25,962 nt of DNA from Caldicoprobacter guelmensis (lineage in GTDB: Bacteria > Bacillota > Clostridia > Caldicoprobacterales > Caldicoprobacteraceae), in the NCBI RefSeq assembly GCF_016908415.1, contig NZ_JAFBDW010000011.1:1-25962 (forward strand). Direction: 5' to 3'. Below, piece after piece: positions 14,922 to 23,049 of this stretch. The stretch's first letter is position 1. Each line of letters begins with the position of its first letter. Below the pieces are notes generated by a model. The model made no database searches, had not been told where the DNA came from, and saw nothing but the letters and a program-made list of their open reading frames with translations. The position numbers were made by a program, and so were the translations under genes.

Positions 14922-15650
14922 ATGAAAATAGACGTATATGCATTGCCAAACAGTGTGCAAGAAAAAGAGCTTAAAGAGCGCATAGCTGTTGTCGTGGATG
15001 TACTTCGTGCCAGCAGTACCATCATTACTGCTTTACATAATGGTTGTAGGGAGGTCATTCCGCTAATTGACATTGAAGAAGCCATAAATCTATCTAAGAA
15101 TTATGAAAAGGGTACCTTTTTATTAGGTGGGGAAAGAAACGCTCAAAAGATAGAGGGGTTTGACCTTTCAAATTCTCCGTATGAGTATACCCGCGATGTG
15201 GTGGAAGGGCGTACTGTACTTATAACCACTACCAACGGTACTAGAGCTATAAGAAAAGCCAATGAAGCAAAGGAAGTTATCATTGGAGGATTTTTAAACG
15301 CAGCAGCTGTAGCCCGATATATTGGGCAAAAAGAAGAAAATGTGGCTTTTATATGTGCGGGGACTGACGGAAAGTTCTCGTTAGATGATATTCTAGCGGT
15401 AGGTGCAATGATTGATGCGCTTCAAAATACGGGAAAGCCACTAGATATGGATGATTTGGGTTTGGTATGCCTGCAAATGTATTCTATCCATAAGCAGGAT
15501 CTAAAAGAAATATTAAAGCATACGTACCATTATAAAAATTTGGTAAAGGCTGGTTTTGAAGCCGATGTAGATTATTGTATTCAGTTAAACCTGTTACCAA
15601 CTATTCCTGTATATCGAGAAGGAGTTATAAGGGTTTTAAATATTGTATAA
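14922..15650 (+). CDS. comB: 2-phosphosulfolactate phosphatase family protein
   Basis: ComB enzymes dephosphorylate 2-phosphosulfolactate to sulfolactate with Mg2+, known from archaeal coenzyme M synthesis; a Bacillus homologue (YitC) lies with sulfolactate genes. 242 aa. Seen: the conserved VVDVLRASSTIITAL (27-41), LGGERNAQKIEGFDLSNSP, TTTNGTRAI and CAGTDGKFSLDDILAVGA. The ATG at 14922 has AGGG 6 bases upstream and a stronger GGAGGG 14 bases upstream. No comA or other coenzyme M gene is visible, so the enzyme's bacterial role is open. Its neighbours spmAB suggest, as an inference, spore sulfolactate. Confidence 0.9.
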   Translation: MKIDVYALPNSVQEKELKERIAVVVDVLRASSTIITALHNGCREVIPLIDIEEAINLSKNYEKGTFLLGGERNAQKIEGFDLSNSPYEYTRDVVEGRTVLITTTNGTRAIRKANEAKEVIIGGFLNAAAVARYIGQKEENVAFICAGTDGKFSLDDILAVGAMIDALQNTGKPLDMDDLGLVCLQMYSIHKQDLKEILKHTYHYKNLVKAGFEADVDYCIQLNLLPTIPVYREGVIRVLNIV

Positions 15651-15713
15651 AAAGAGCTGTTTTTATGTGCCTTTACTTAATATAATCCTCATAATGAAGG
15701 TAGAGCGTTTCAC

Positions 15714-15757
15714 AAATTAAAGGGCTATGCTCTGGACTCAGCATAGCCCTTTAATTT
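15714..15757. terminator. Bidirectional terminator, 18-bp perfect stem
   Basis: AAATTAAAGGGCTATGCT (15714-15731) pairs without a mismatch with 15740-15757 around an 8-base loop. It separates comB (plus) from the convergent sugar operon (minus). The A/T-rich outer arms serve as U-tracts in either direction, although the U-run is broken. Confidence 0.85.
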
Positions 15758-15773
15758 GCCTTGAATTGAGATT

Positions 15774-16601
15774 TTAATACTTATTTAGAATTTCAAGAAG
15801 AACATTTTTTGCTTTTAAAATATCTTCCTTTTGTTTGGGGCCGGATATTTCTCTCTCTATGATTAATGGTCCTTTATAATTATACTTTATAAGCTTTTCT
15901 ATTAATAAAGGGAAATTAACCATGCCTTCTCCCACCGGTGTCTCTTGGCCCAACTGCCTTCCATTGGTTGGATACCTACCGTCTTTTACGTGTACACCCC
16001 TTACGAGGTCTTTAAATATATCCACGGCATCTATAGGATTGGCTTTGCCGTAAAGTAATAAATTAGCTGGGTCGAGGTTTATTCCAAGGTTATCTAGCCC
16101 CACATCTTCTATAGTTCGAACCAAGGTAATGGGAGTCTCTTGCCCTGTTTCAAAGTTGAAATATATGTTTAAGTTCTTGCAGTAAGAAGCCACTTCCCTT
16201 ACTGCAATTATAGTTTCACGGTACTCCGATGTAGATGGGTTTTCGGGGATAAATCCTACATGGGTGACGATGTCGTTAACTCCAAGCATGCTGGCAAAAT
16301 CTGCTCCTCGTTTCAGTGCTTCCATCCTAATGTATCTGTATTCCTTTGGCACCAATCCTAGAGTTAAGGGACCATCAATAAAATTCCATACCTTTGGTCC
16401 TGGCCATCCTACCCATACGCTAGTTATTTTTATCTTGTCCCCCACTATCTCTTTTAACCTGTTTGCATTTTCTTCAGTTAGTATGTCTACATTCCATGCG
16501 TTTATCTGACAACTATGAAGGCCGAGTTCTTCTAGTTCTTCTACCCCATTTTGGAGTAATTTCTCCAGAGATATGATAACGCCTATATCAAGGTTATACA
16601 A
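15774..16601 (-). CDS. Sugar phosphate isomerase/epimerase-type TIM barrel (first of two)
   Basis: An AP endonuclease 2-fold TIM barrel, 275 aa, of the xylose isomerase-like superfamily that epimerises or isomerises ketoses, inososes or sugar phosphates with a divalent metal. Seen: likely metal ligands Glu151 (FNFETGQE), Asp177 (NLDPAN), His204 (VHVKDG) and Glu249 (IIERE). It starts at TTG 16601, 6 bases after GGGAGTGA. It is the last gene of the reverse operon, 115 bases after the oxidoreductase. Substrate cannot be named; D-psicose/tagatose epimerase-like and IolE/IolI-like roles are both possible. Confidence 0.85.
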   Translation of the reverse strand: MYNLDIGVIISLEKLLQNGVEELEELGLHSCQINAWNVDILTEENANRLKEIVGDKIKITSVWVGWPGPKVWNFIDGPLTLGLVPKEYRYIRMEALKRGADFASMLGVNDIVTHVGFIPENPSTSEYRETIIAVREVASYCKNLNIYFNFETGQETPITLVRTIEDVGLDNLGINLDPANLLLYGKANPIDAVDIFKDLVRGVHVKDGRYPTNGRQLGQETPVGEGMVNFPLLIEKLIKYNYKGPLIIEREISGPKQKEDILKAKNVLLEILNKY

Positions 16602-16716
16602 TCAACTTCACTCCCTTTTTTGTTTGGTGATTTATCAACTTTAGATGTAAATTAAAAAGATCCGCTTCATCTACCAGAATTTTGTCATCTGGTATCCGCG
16701 GTTATTAGATTTCAAT

Positions 16717-17739
16717 TTACAGCTCTATAAATTTGCCGCCGTTGTCAGCTGATTCTATTTCAGCTCGGGCGATGCGTATGGTCTCCATGGTGCTGTATGG
16801 TGAGGCTACCTCGATAGGGGTATCGTTGATTAGTGCGTTTATAAAGTACTTTATTTCTCGGTAATAGCCATTTTCTTTCGGCAGGTCAGGTGTGAAAGAT
16901 TTGCTGTCATTAGGATTAACCTTGAGAATGCCTTTTTCGTATATCACGTTGCCTTTTTCAAAGTTTACTCTGTATAACATGCTAAAGCCATACTCACCGT
17001 TTAGTACCCAGTCGTCTTCGGCTGTTATTACTTTGCCGTCTTCATAGATGTATCGAGTGGATACGATATCATACCCGCTACCTGGAATGACATTTTTTGC
17101 TATTGTGGAGACCGCTTTAGGCGTGCCGAATAGCCAGTTTATCATATCTACATCATGGATGTGCTGATCTAAAATTGCTCCGCCGCTTTTCTCCTTTTGC
17201 AGCAACCAGTTCTGATACGACCACTTAGGGGTCCCGCCACCGCGGAAGAAGTATCCAGCAACTACTTTCCCGAACCTGTTGGTCTCCACGCATTCTTTGA
17301 GGTACTCATATTCTGGCCAGAAACGCAGGCATTGGGCAATCATCAGCTTTTTGTTATTTCTCTCGGCAGCTTCTATCATGGCCTTACATTCGTCCACGGT
17401 AAGAGCCATGGGCTTTTCACACAGTACGTGTATTCCTTTGTTGAGAGCTTTTATGGCTACCTCGGCATGTAGGTAAGTAGGTAAAGTGATATCTACATAG
17501 TCCAGCTCTTCCTTTTCAAGCATTTCGTCTATGTCCGTGTACAGGTTGTACTTTGAAAAGTCGTATTTTTTGTTGCCCACATCGATGTTACCGGGTAAGA
17601 ATTTATTTTCAAACTTGTCTTTGTCTATGTCACATATGGCTACCAGCTTGACCGGGAACCCCTCAGCTTCAAGCCTTATATAGTTATCCAAATGGCCTCT
17701 TCCCATAAATCCTATGCCTATAAGGCCTACCTTTACCAT
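16717..17739 (-). CDS. Gfo/Idh/MocA family NAD(P)-dependent oxidoreductase
   Basis: Oxidises or reduces a sugar or polyol with NAD(P). 340 aa, normal length. Seen: Rossmann GIGFMG (8-13), the family EKP motif in VLCEKPMALT (Lys109) and DQHIHDVD, whose Asp191 and His195 match the catalytic Asp/His of inositol dehydrogenase-type members. The ribosome site AAGGAGGAG precedes the ATG by 7-8 bases. It lies 21 bases after the upstream TIM-barrel gene and is surely co-transcribed with it. An oxidation-epimerisation-reduction sequence with its TIM-barrel neighbours is a reasonable inference. Confidence 0.92.
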   Translation of the reverse strand: MVKVGLIGIGFMGRGHLDNYIRLEAEGFPVKLVAICDIDKDKFENKFLPGNIDVGNKKYDFSKYNLYTDIDEMLEKEELDYVDITLPTYLHAEVAIKALNKGIHVLCEKPMALTVDECKAMIEAAERNNKKLMIAQCLRFWPEYEYLKECVETNRFGKVVAGYFFRGGGTPKWSYQNWLLQKEKSGGAILDQHIHDVDMINWLFGTPKAVSTIAKNVIPGSGYDIVSTRYIYEDGKVITAEDDWVLNGEYGFSMLYRVNFEKGNVIYEKGILKVNPNDSKSFTPDLPKENGYYREIKYFINALINDTPIEVASPYSTMETIRIARAEIESADNGGKFIEL

Positions 17740-17760
17740 ATATATCTCCTCCTTTTATTT

Positions 17761-18597
17761 TTATCTTCCCAAAATTCTATCCATGGATTTAGATGTATTG
17801 TATATTATCTGATTAGTATAATGAGTGTAATTAGGTATCATCTCAGCGATAACATAATCGTCATAGCCTACTTCTTTAAAGGCCTGCATTACTTCGGGGA
17901 AGTTTACGTCTCCGGCCAGGAGGTCTACAAACCCTTCCAGCGTACCAACCCTTCTCCTGAAATCCTTAAAGTGTACTTTTTTGATGCGTTTGCCCAGGAT
18001 CCTTATCCAATGTTCGGGATATCCCGTATATATGATATTGCCTACATCCAGATAAATTCCCACATATGGGCTATTGATTTTATCGATGAAGTCCCTCATC
18101 TCCAAGGGTGATAACAGGAATTTGTTCCATACATTTTCAAGGCATATACTGACTTTGATGGCTTCTGCCTCTTCTTTAAGTTCCATAAAGGCTTCTAAGG
18201 CTCGCTCATAAGCTATATCATATTGTACTACTTCGCTGTCGGGTGAAAGCCCTGCTACCATGCCCGGCACCACCAGAATACCGTCTGTTCCAAGTAAAGC
18301 TGCCGTTTCCAACTGTTTTTTTACTATGTCTTTGGATTTTTGCCTGATTTTAGGGTCTGAACTGCTAACGGGATATGTCCAGTATAAGCCAGTTGCAAGG
18401 CTGGCTATTTCGATGCCGGTGTCTTGTGCTATCTTTTTGATTCTTAAAATATCCTTTTCGCTGCTGTTTAAACTGACTTCGCCTTCCTCATCCAGGCTAA
18501 GTTCGATGCCTTCAAATCCGGCATCTTTAGCCATGGCCATGCATTCGGCTACCGTCATGCCTTTTTTAAATGACCAGACGTTTATACCTTTTTTCAT
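17761..18597 (-). CDS. Sugar phosphate isomerase/epimerase-type TIM barrel (second)
   Basis: A second xylose isomerase-like TIM barrel, 278 aa, not a close copy of the one at 15774. Seen: candidate metal ligands Glu154 (CLENVW), Asp184 (YLDVGN), His209 (VHFKDF) and Glu252 (IAEM). The N terminus MKKGINVWSF and the FEGIELS strand recall hexulose-6-phosphate isomerase and L-ribulose-5-phosphate 3-epimerase relatives. It is the first gene of the reverse operon, with AAGGAGGTC before its ATG. The AraC-type regulator is divergent. Confidence 0.86.
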   Translation of the reverse strand: MKKGINVWSFKKGMTVAECMAMAKDAGFEGIELSLDEEGEVSLNSSEKDILRIKKIAQDTGIEIASLATGLYWTYPVSSSDPKIRQKSKDIVKKQLETAALLGTDGILVVPGMVAGLSPDSEVVQYDIAYERALEAFMELKEEAEAIKVSICLENVWNKFLLSPLEMRDFIDKINSPYVGIYLDVGNIIYTGYPEHWIRILGKRIKKVHFKDFRRRVGTLEGFVDLLAGDVNFPEVMQAFKEVGYDDYVIAEMIPNYTHYTNQIIYNTSKSMDRILGR

Positions 18598-18663
18598 ATT
18601 AAGCTTGACCTCCTTCCTTTATTGATTTAAGAATGAGATTTTGTTAAAATTCATATATGGATT

Positions 18664-18673
18664 TCTATATAGA
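18664..18673. promoter_or_regulatory. Palindromic candidate operator in the divergent region
   Basis: TCTATATAGA is a perfect 10-bp palindrome, and the surrounding 16 bases (18661-18676) are symmetric with one mismatch. It lies 66 bases upstream of the reverse operon and 119 bases before the AraC-type gene. An operator role is inference; AT-rich palindromes also occur by chance. Confidence 0.3.
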
Positions 18674-18726
18674 GATGGAACAGGTTTTCACATCTTAGAT
18701 TATATATCAGAAATGGTTGTTTTTCT

Positions 18727-18754
18727 TTGCGAAAAAAGGCTAATTTTTTATAAT
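18727..18754 (+). promoter_or_regulatory. Promoter of the AraC-type regulator gene
   Basis: TTGCGA (18727-18732), 16-base spacer, TATAAT (18749-18754), about 38 bases before the start codon. Confidence 0.5.
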
Positions 18755-18791
18755 ATCGGACACTCTTGTTTAGAAAGGAGAATATATTGCC

Positions 18792-19706
18792 TTGTCCGTA
18801 AATAGAAAAGTGGAATACCCTAAAATACCCCTAAACAGCGTTATAGAGATAAACGAAATTGTGAGCCTATTTTATTTTGAGTACGCCAAGGATTTTGTGT
18901 TCGAAGGGGAAAGCCATGATTTTTGGGAATTCCTCTATGTGGATAAAGGCCAGGTGGAAGTGATGGCTGATACAGAGGGCTACCAGTTAGAGCAAGGGGA
19001 GATGATATTCCACAAGCCCAATGAGTTTCATAGCGTATGGGCCAATGGCAAAATAGCTCCGAATTTAATAGTGGTATCATTTGTGTGCAACAGTCCTGCT
19101 ATGAAATTTTTTGAAAACAAGATACTCAAAGCAGGAGATGAGGAAAAAGCTATACTGGCTAAACTTATAAAGGAGCGTGCCAATTGTTTTAATAAGAAGC
19201 TTAATGAGTTTATTACCGTTAATGATAAACGGGATAATGAACTGTTTGGGGCTCAACAACTTATAAAGATATATCTTGAGCTTTTGCTTATAACGCTTAT
19301 AAGGAATAATACCGTAGTAAAGAGGCAGGAGCGCATTTCTTCTTTGACTAGGCGTCGGGCAGAGGATGATTTGGTAAACCGTATGATATGCTTTATGACA
19401 CAGAATATTGAAAAAAACCTTACTGTGGACGATTTTTGTAGGGAGTTTTCCTTGAGCCGTAGCAGGATAAAAAGCTTATTTAGGGAAAAGATGCATACAG
19501 GTGTTATGCAGTATTTTAGGCGAATGAAGATTGAAAGAGCCAAAGAGCTTATAAGGGAAGAGAACTATAATTTTTCTGAAATAGCTGAGAAATTGGGTTT
19601 CAGTTCAGTCCATTATTTTTCTCACGTATTTAAAAAAATCACCGATATGAGTCCCTCGGAATATGCCATATCAGTCAAATCTAAAGCAGAACTGCCGAAT
19701 GAATAA
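18792..19706 (+). CDS. AraC-family transcriptional regulator
   Basis: A sugar-responsive type of DNA-binding regulator, 304 aa. Seen: an N-terminal cupin-like sensor (about 15-95, with FWEFLYVDKGQVEVMADTE and a GEMIFHKPNEFH segment) and a C-terminal double helix-turn-helix (about 198-298) with NLTVDDFCREFSLSRSRIKSLFREK and the second-helix signature FSEIAEKLGFSSVHYFSHVFKKITDMSPSEY in shortened reading. The start is TTG 18792 with AAAGGAG 11 bases upstream. It diverges from the sugar operon at 18597 and probably controls it (inference). The ligand is unknown. A small hairpin ACAACC/GGTTGT (19716-19731) follows but has no T-run. Confidence 0.93.
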   Translation: MSVNRKVEYPKIPLNSVIEINEIVSLFYFEYAKDFVFEGESHDFWEFLYVDKGQVEVMADTEGYQLEQGEMIFHKPNEFHSVWANGKIAPNLIVVSFVCNSPAMKFFENKILKAGDEEKAILAKLIKERANCFNKKLNEFITVNDKRDNELFGAQQLIKIYLELLLITLIRNNTVVKRQERISSLTRRRAEDDLVNRMICFMTQNIEKNLTVDDFCREFSLSRSRIKSLFREKMHTGVMQYFRRMKIERAKELIREENYNFSEIAEKLGFSSVHYFSHVFKKITDMSPSEYAISVKSKAELPNE

Positions 19707-19767
19707 AAGCTATTCACAACCGCTTGGTTGTAAAAGCAAAATGTTTTGGGAAATATCTGAATAATAC

Positions 19768-19797
19768 TTGACACAATGGATAACATCATAGTATAGT
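19768..19797 (+). promoter_or_regulatory. Sigma-A-type promoter of metG
   Basis: Perfect TTGACA (19768-19773), 18-base spacer and TATAGT (19792-19797), just upstream of the T-box leader. Transcription would begin near 19804. Confidence 0.75.
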
Positions 19798-19811
19798 AAT
19801 TTTGAACTTGT

Positions 19812-20072
19812 AAACGCGATGAAGGGAAGAGTAGGCAGGGATGGCCCGCCTTTAGAGAGCCGGGGCAGGTGAAAGCCGGTGGTAGTGGCCCCTGTTGAAC
19901 ATGGCCCTGGAGCGGAGCGGTCGAAGTAGCTAGTAGGCCGCTACGGGAGGTCCCGTTATAGATGCAGGTGATGATGGTCACCGATAGAGTTTTTCGCCGC
20001 GAGGCGAAAAAGAAATAGGGTGGTACCGCGAAGGTTACCCCTCGCCCCTATGTTGGAGCGAGGGGTTTTTGT
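19812..20072 (+). promoter_or_regulatory. T-box riboswitch, methionine-specific, upstream of metG
   Basis: This fills most of the 456-base gap between the AraC-type gene and metG. The leader opens with GATGAAGGGAAGAGTA and has the stem I landmarks AGAGAGCCGG and GGTGAAAGCCGG. The likely specifier codon is ATG at 19901-19903, after TTGAAC and before GCCCTGGAGC. Stem III is TTTTTCGCC-GCGA-GGCGAAAAA (19990-20011). The T-box is AGGGTGGTACCGCG (20017-20030); its TGGT would pair with the ACCA end of uncharged tRNA-Met. The terminator CCCCTCGC/GCGAGGGG (20038-20045, 20058-20065) with five T bases competes with the antiterminator. Uncharged tRNA-Met should allow metG readthrough. Confidence 0.93.
20037..20070 (+). 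terminator. T-box intrinsic terminator
   Basis: The 8-bp stem CCCCTCGC (20038-20045) / GCGAGGGG (20058-20065), extended by one A-T pair, plus TTTTT. It competes with the antiterminator formed by the T-box sequence. Confidence 0.9.
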
Positions 20073-20162
20073 GTTTTAGTTGATTGGTGTGGTTGTATTT
20101 TGGTTATTGGATAGAGGGGTATGGCAGAAAGTTTAACAGCAAAAAAAGAGGAGGGGTAAACT

Positions 20163-22187
20163 ATGGCTGACAAAAAGACTTTCTATATCACTACTCCTAT
20201 ATACTATCCCAGTGACAAGCTGCATATTGGACATGCCTATACTACGGTGGCGGCTGACGCTATGGCTCGATTTAAGAGGCTTACCGGTTATGACGTCATG
20301 TTTTTGACTGGGACCGATGAACACGGGCAAAAAATAGAGCGGTTGGCTAGAGAAAAGGGGGTAACACCTAAGGAATATGTAGATAACATAGTGGCCAGCA
20401 TTAAGGACTTGTGGAAGCTGATGGATATATCCTACGATGATTTTATCCGCACTACTGAAGAGCGGCATGAAAAGGTGGTACAAAAAATATTTAAAAAGTT
20501 ATATGACCAGGGGGATATCTACAAGGGTGAATACCAAGGTTGGTACTGTACCCCCTGCGAATCGTTTTGGACTGAGAGGCAGCTGGTGGACGGCAAGTGT
20601 CCGGATTGTGGCCGAAAGGTGGAGCTGGTAAAGGAAGAGGCTTATTTCTTCAAATTGTCTAAGTATCAGCAACAGCTTATAGAGTATATCGAAGCCCATG
20701 ACGAGTTTATACAGCCGCCTTCGCGGAAAAACGAGATGCTCAACAATTTTTTGCGTCCGGGATTAGAGGACTTGTGCGTATCACGTACTTCCTTCAAGTG
20801 GGGTATCCCTGTGCCGTTTGATGACAAGCATGTGATATATGTGTGGATTGATGCCCTTTCCAACTATCTTACTGCCTTAGGCTACATGACTGAGAATGAT
20901 GAGAGATACAAGAAGTATTGGCCGGCTGATGTACATCTGGTGGGTAAGGAGATCGTAAGGTTCCATACCATTATATGGCCTATAATGCTACTGGCTCTAG
21001 GAGAGCCACTGCCCAAGCAGGTGTTTGGCCATGGTTGGCTGGTGTTGGAAGGGGGTAAGATGTCTAAGTCCAAAGGCAATGTGGTGGACCCGGTGGTGCT
21101 AGTTGAGCGTTATGGTGTGGATGCTATACGCTACTTCCTGCTTAGAGAGGTGCCCTTTGGCGCTGATGGGGTCTTTTCCAATGAGGCTTTGATTAACAGG
21201 ATAAATTCGGACCTTGTAAACGATTTGGGTAATCTGGTCAGCCGCACCATAGCTATGATAGACAGATATTTTGATGGTTTGGTACCACAGCCGGGAGAGT
21301 TCCAGGACGTTGATGTGGATTTAAGGCAACTGGCTCTTTCTACTCCGTCAGCGGTAGAGCAATTGATGAACCGTTTTGAGTACAGCAATGCTTTGGCTGA
21401 AATATGGAAGCTGATTGGCAGAGCCAACAAATATATTGATGAAACCACTCCGTGGATTTTGGCTAAGGACTCGGATAAGCGTGAGCGACTGGGTACTGTG
21501 CTTTATAACCTGGCTGAATGCCTCCGTATGATATCGGTGTTGATCAGCCCGTTTATGACCAGAACGCCCCATAAAATCCGTGAGCAGCTTGGGATAAAGG
21601 ATGAAAGCCTTACCACTTGGGAAAGTTTATCTCAGTTTGGAAAGCTGCCGCCAGGAACCAGGGTACAGCGCGGTGAGGTCATATTCCCTAGATTGGACAT
21701 TGAGAAGGAGCTTAAGGAGCTAGAAGAGATACAGCAGAGAATGAAGCAGGCCAGTCAGAGCGAAGGGGCAACCCGCACTGCCCAGGATACGGTACAGGCT
21801 GGGGGAGAGGATGGGCAGCAGGGACATCGACTGAACTCGGATGATAAAAGACAGGCAGATGGCCAGATTAGCATTGATGACTTTGTAAAGCTGGACATCA
21901 GGGTGGCCAGGGTTGCGAGCGCTGAAAGGGTTGAAAAGAGCAACAAGCTGTTGAAGCTGATCCTAGAGGTAGGGGATGAGAGGCGCCAGGTTGTATCGGG
22001 GATTGCCAAGTATTATACGCCAGAGGAGCTGGTGGGCAAGAAGGTCATATTGCTGGCTAATTTAAAGCCTGCCAAGCTTATGGGAATAGAGTCTGAAGGC
22101 ATGATACTGGCTGCCACTGACGAAAGAGGGAACTTGGCACTGCTTACGGTGGATCAGGACATAGCAAGTGGTTCTAAAATAAGTTAG
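20163..22187 (+). CDS. metG: Methionyl-tRNA synthetase
   Basis: Charges tRNA-Met with methionine using ATP. 674 aa. Seen: HIGH (21-24), KMSKS (299-303), a zinc module with Cys129, Cys132, Cys146 and Cys149, the anticodon-binding helical domain and a C-terminal EMAP/Trbp111-like tRNA-binding domain (about 570-674) after a low-complexity, Gln/Gly/Ser-rich linker (about 520-568). The ribosome site GAGGAGGGG precedes the ATG. The gene is controlled by the Met T-box. tatD follows 41 bases after the stop, the B. subtilis metS-tatD order. Confidence 0.97.
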   Translation: MADKKTFYITTPIYYPSDKLHIGHAYTTVAADAMARFKRLTGYDVMFLTGTDEHGQKIERLAREKGVTPKEYVDNIVASIKDLWKLMDISYDDFIRTTEERHEKVVQKIFKKLYDQGDIYKGEYQGWYCTPCESFWTERQLVDGKCPDCGRKVELVKEEAYFFKLSKYQQQLIEYIEAHDEFIQPPSRKNEMLNNFLRPGLEDLCVSRTSFKWGIPVPFDDKHVIYVWIDALSNYLTALGYMTENDERYKKYWPADVHLVGKEIVRFHTIIWPIMLLALGEPLPKQVFGHGWLVLEGGKMSKSKGNVVDPVVLVERYGVDAIRYFLLREVPFGADGVFSNEALINRINSDLVNDLGNLVSRTIAMIDRYFDGLVPQPGEFQDVDVDLRQLALSTPSAVEQLMNRFEYSNALAEIWKLIGRANKYIDETTPWILAKDSDKRERLGTVLYNLAECLRMISVLISPFMTRTPHKIREQLGIKDESLTTWESLSQFGKLPPGTRVQRGEVIFPRLDIEKELKELEEIQQRMKQASQSEGATRTAQDTVQAGGEDGQQGHRLNSDDKRQADGQISIDDFVKLDIRVARVASAERVEKSNKLLKLILEVGDERRQVVSGIAKYYTPEELVGKKVILLANLKPAKLMGIESEGMILAATDERGNLALLTVDQDIASGSKIS

Positions 22188-22228
22188 GGGTATATGAAAG
22201 CCATAAAATAAAGGTCGAGGGGAGAAAG

Positions 22229-22996
22229 ATGCTTTTTGATACCCATGCACACCTTGAGGATGAAATGTTTGATGAGGATAGGGATCAGCTGATAAGGGAG
22301 TTGCCAGAAAAGGGTGTGGCCTACGTTGTAAATGTAGGCTCCACCCTTGAAGCTTCCCGTATGTCGGTGGAGCTGGCTACGCAGTATCCTTTTATATATG
22401 CTGCTGTGGGGATTCATCCCCACGAGGTAGCCCAGATGAACAGAGAGGCTTTGGATGCTATTGAGGCCATGGCTAAAAGGGATAAGGTTGTGGCAGTGGG
22501 CGAGGTGGGTCTGGACTATTATTACGATTTTTCGCCTAGGGAGCTGCAAAAGGAATGGTTTGACTGGCAGATAGACCTAGCTTACAATATGCGGCTTCCT
22601 ATAATCATACACGATAGGGATGCCCATGCGGATGTGCTGGATATACTTAAAGCCAAAAAGGATAAGATACTGGGTGGGGTGATGCACTGTTATTCAGGCA
22701 GCTGGGAGATGGCCAAGTATTTTATGGACCTTGGGCTTTATATTTCTTTAGGCGGCCCTGTCACTTTTAAAAACGCCAAACGGCCAGTGGAGATAGCTCA
22801 AAAGGTTCCTCTAGACAGACTGGTAATTGAAACCGATAGTCCATACTTGGCACCTACTCCTTATCGTGGCAGGCGTAACAATCCTGCATATGTAAGGCTG
22901 GTGGCTGAAAAGATTGCAGAAATTCGGGGCATGGCTCTTGAGGAGATTGCGAATATTACCTTGGATAATGCAAAAAAGCTATTTAAAATAAAGTGA
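22229..22996 (+). CDS. tatD: TatD family metal-dependent hydrolase (DNase)
   Basis: A cytoplasmic TIM-barrel hydrolase; family members are 3'-5' exonucleases on DNA. 255 aa. Seen: the metal site from DTHAH (His6, His8), GEVGLD (Glu92), IIIHDRDAH (His128), VMHCYSG (His153) and ETDSPYLAP (Asp203). The GGGGAGAAAG site precedes the ATG. It is probably co-transcribed with metG, and a small radical SAM gene follows 53 bases downstream, a pairing I recall as widespread in anaerobes. Confidence 0.94.
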   Translation: MLFDTHAHLEDEMFDEDRDQLIRELPEKGVAYVVNVGSTLEASRMSVELATQYPFIYAAVGIHPHEVAQMNREALDAIEAMAKRDKVVAVGEVGLDYYYDFSPRELQKEWFDWQIDLAYNMRLPIIIHDRDAHADVLDILKAKKDKILGGVMHCYSGSWEMAKYFMDLGLYISLGGPVTFKNAKRPVEIAQKVPLDRLVIETDSPYLAPTPYRGRRNNPAYVRLVAEKIAEIRGMALEEIANITLDNAKKLFKIK

Positions 22997-23049
22997 TTGT
23001 GTTTAAAAATTGAGTATGGTGATTAGGCTTAAAAAAAGGAGATGGAAGA

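Noticed and set aside
16672..16694. Hairpin TACCAGA/TCTGGTA between the oxidoreductase and the downstream TIM-barrel gene.
   Set aside because: The T-rich run on the minus strand is more than ten bases away, so it does not look like a terminator. It may only be an RNA processing site.
19990..20011. Hairpin TTTTTCGCC-GCGA-GGCGAAAAA as a separate terminator.
   Set aside because: It has no T-run after it and fits stem III of the T-box leader.
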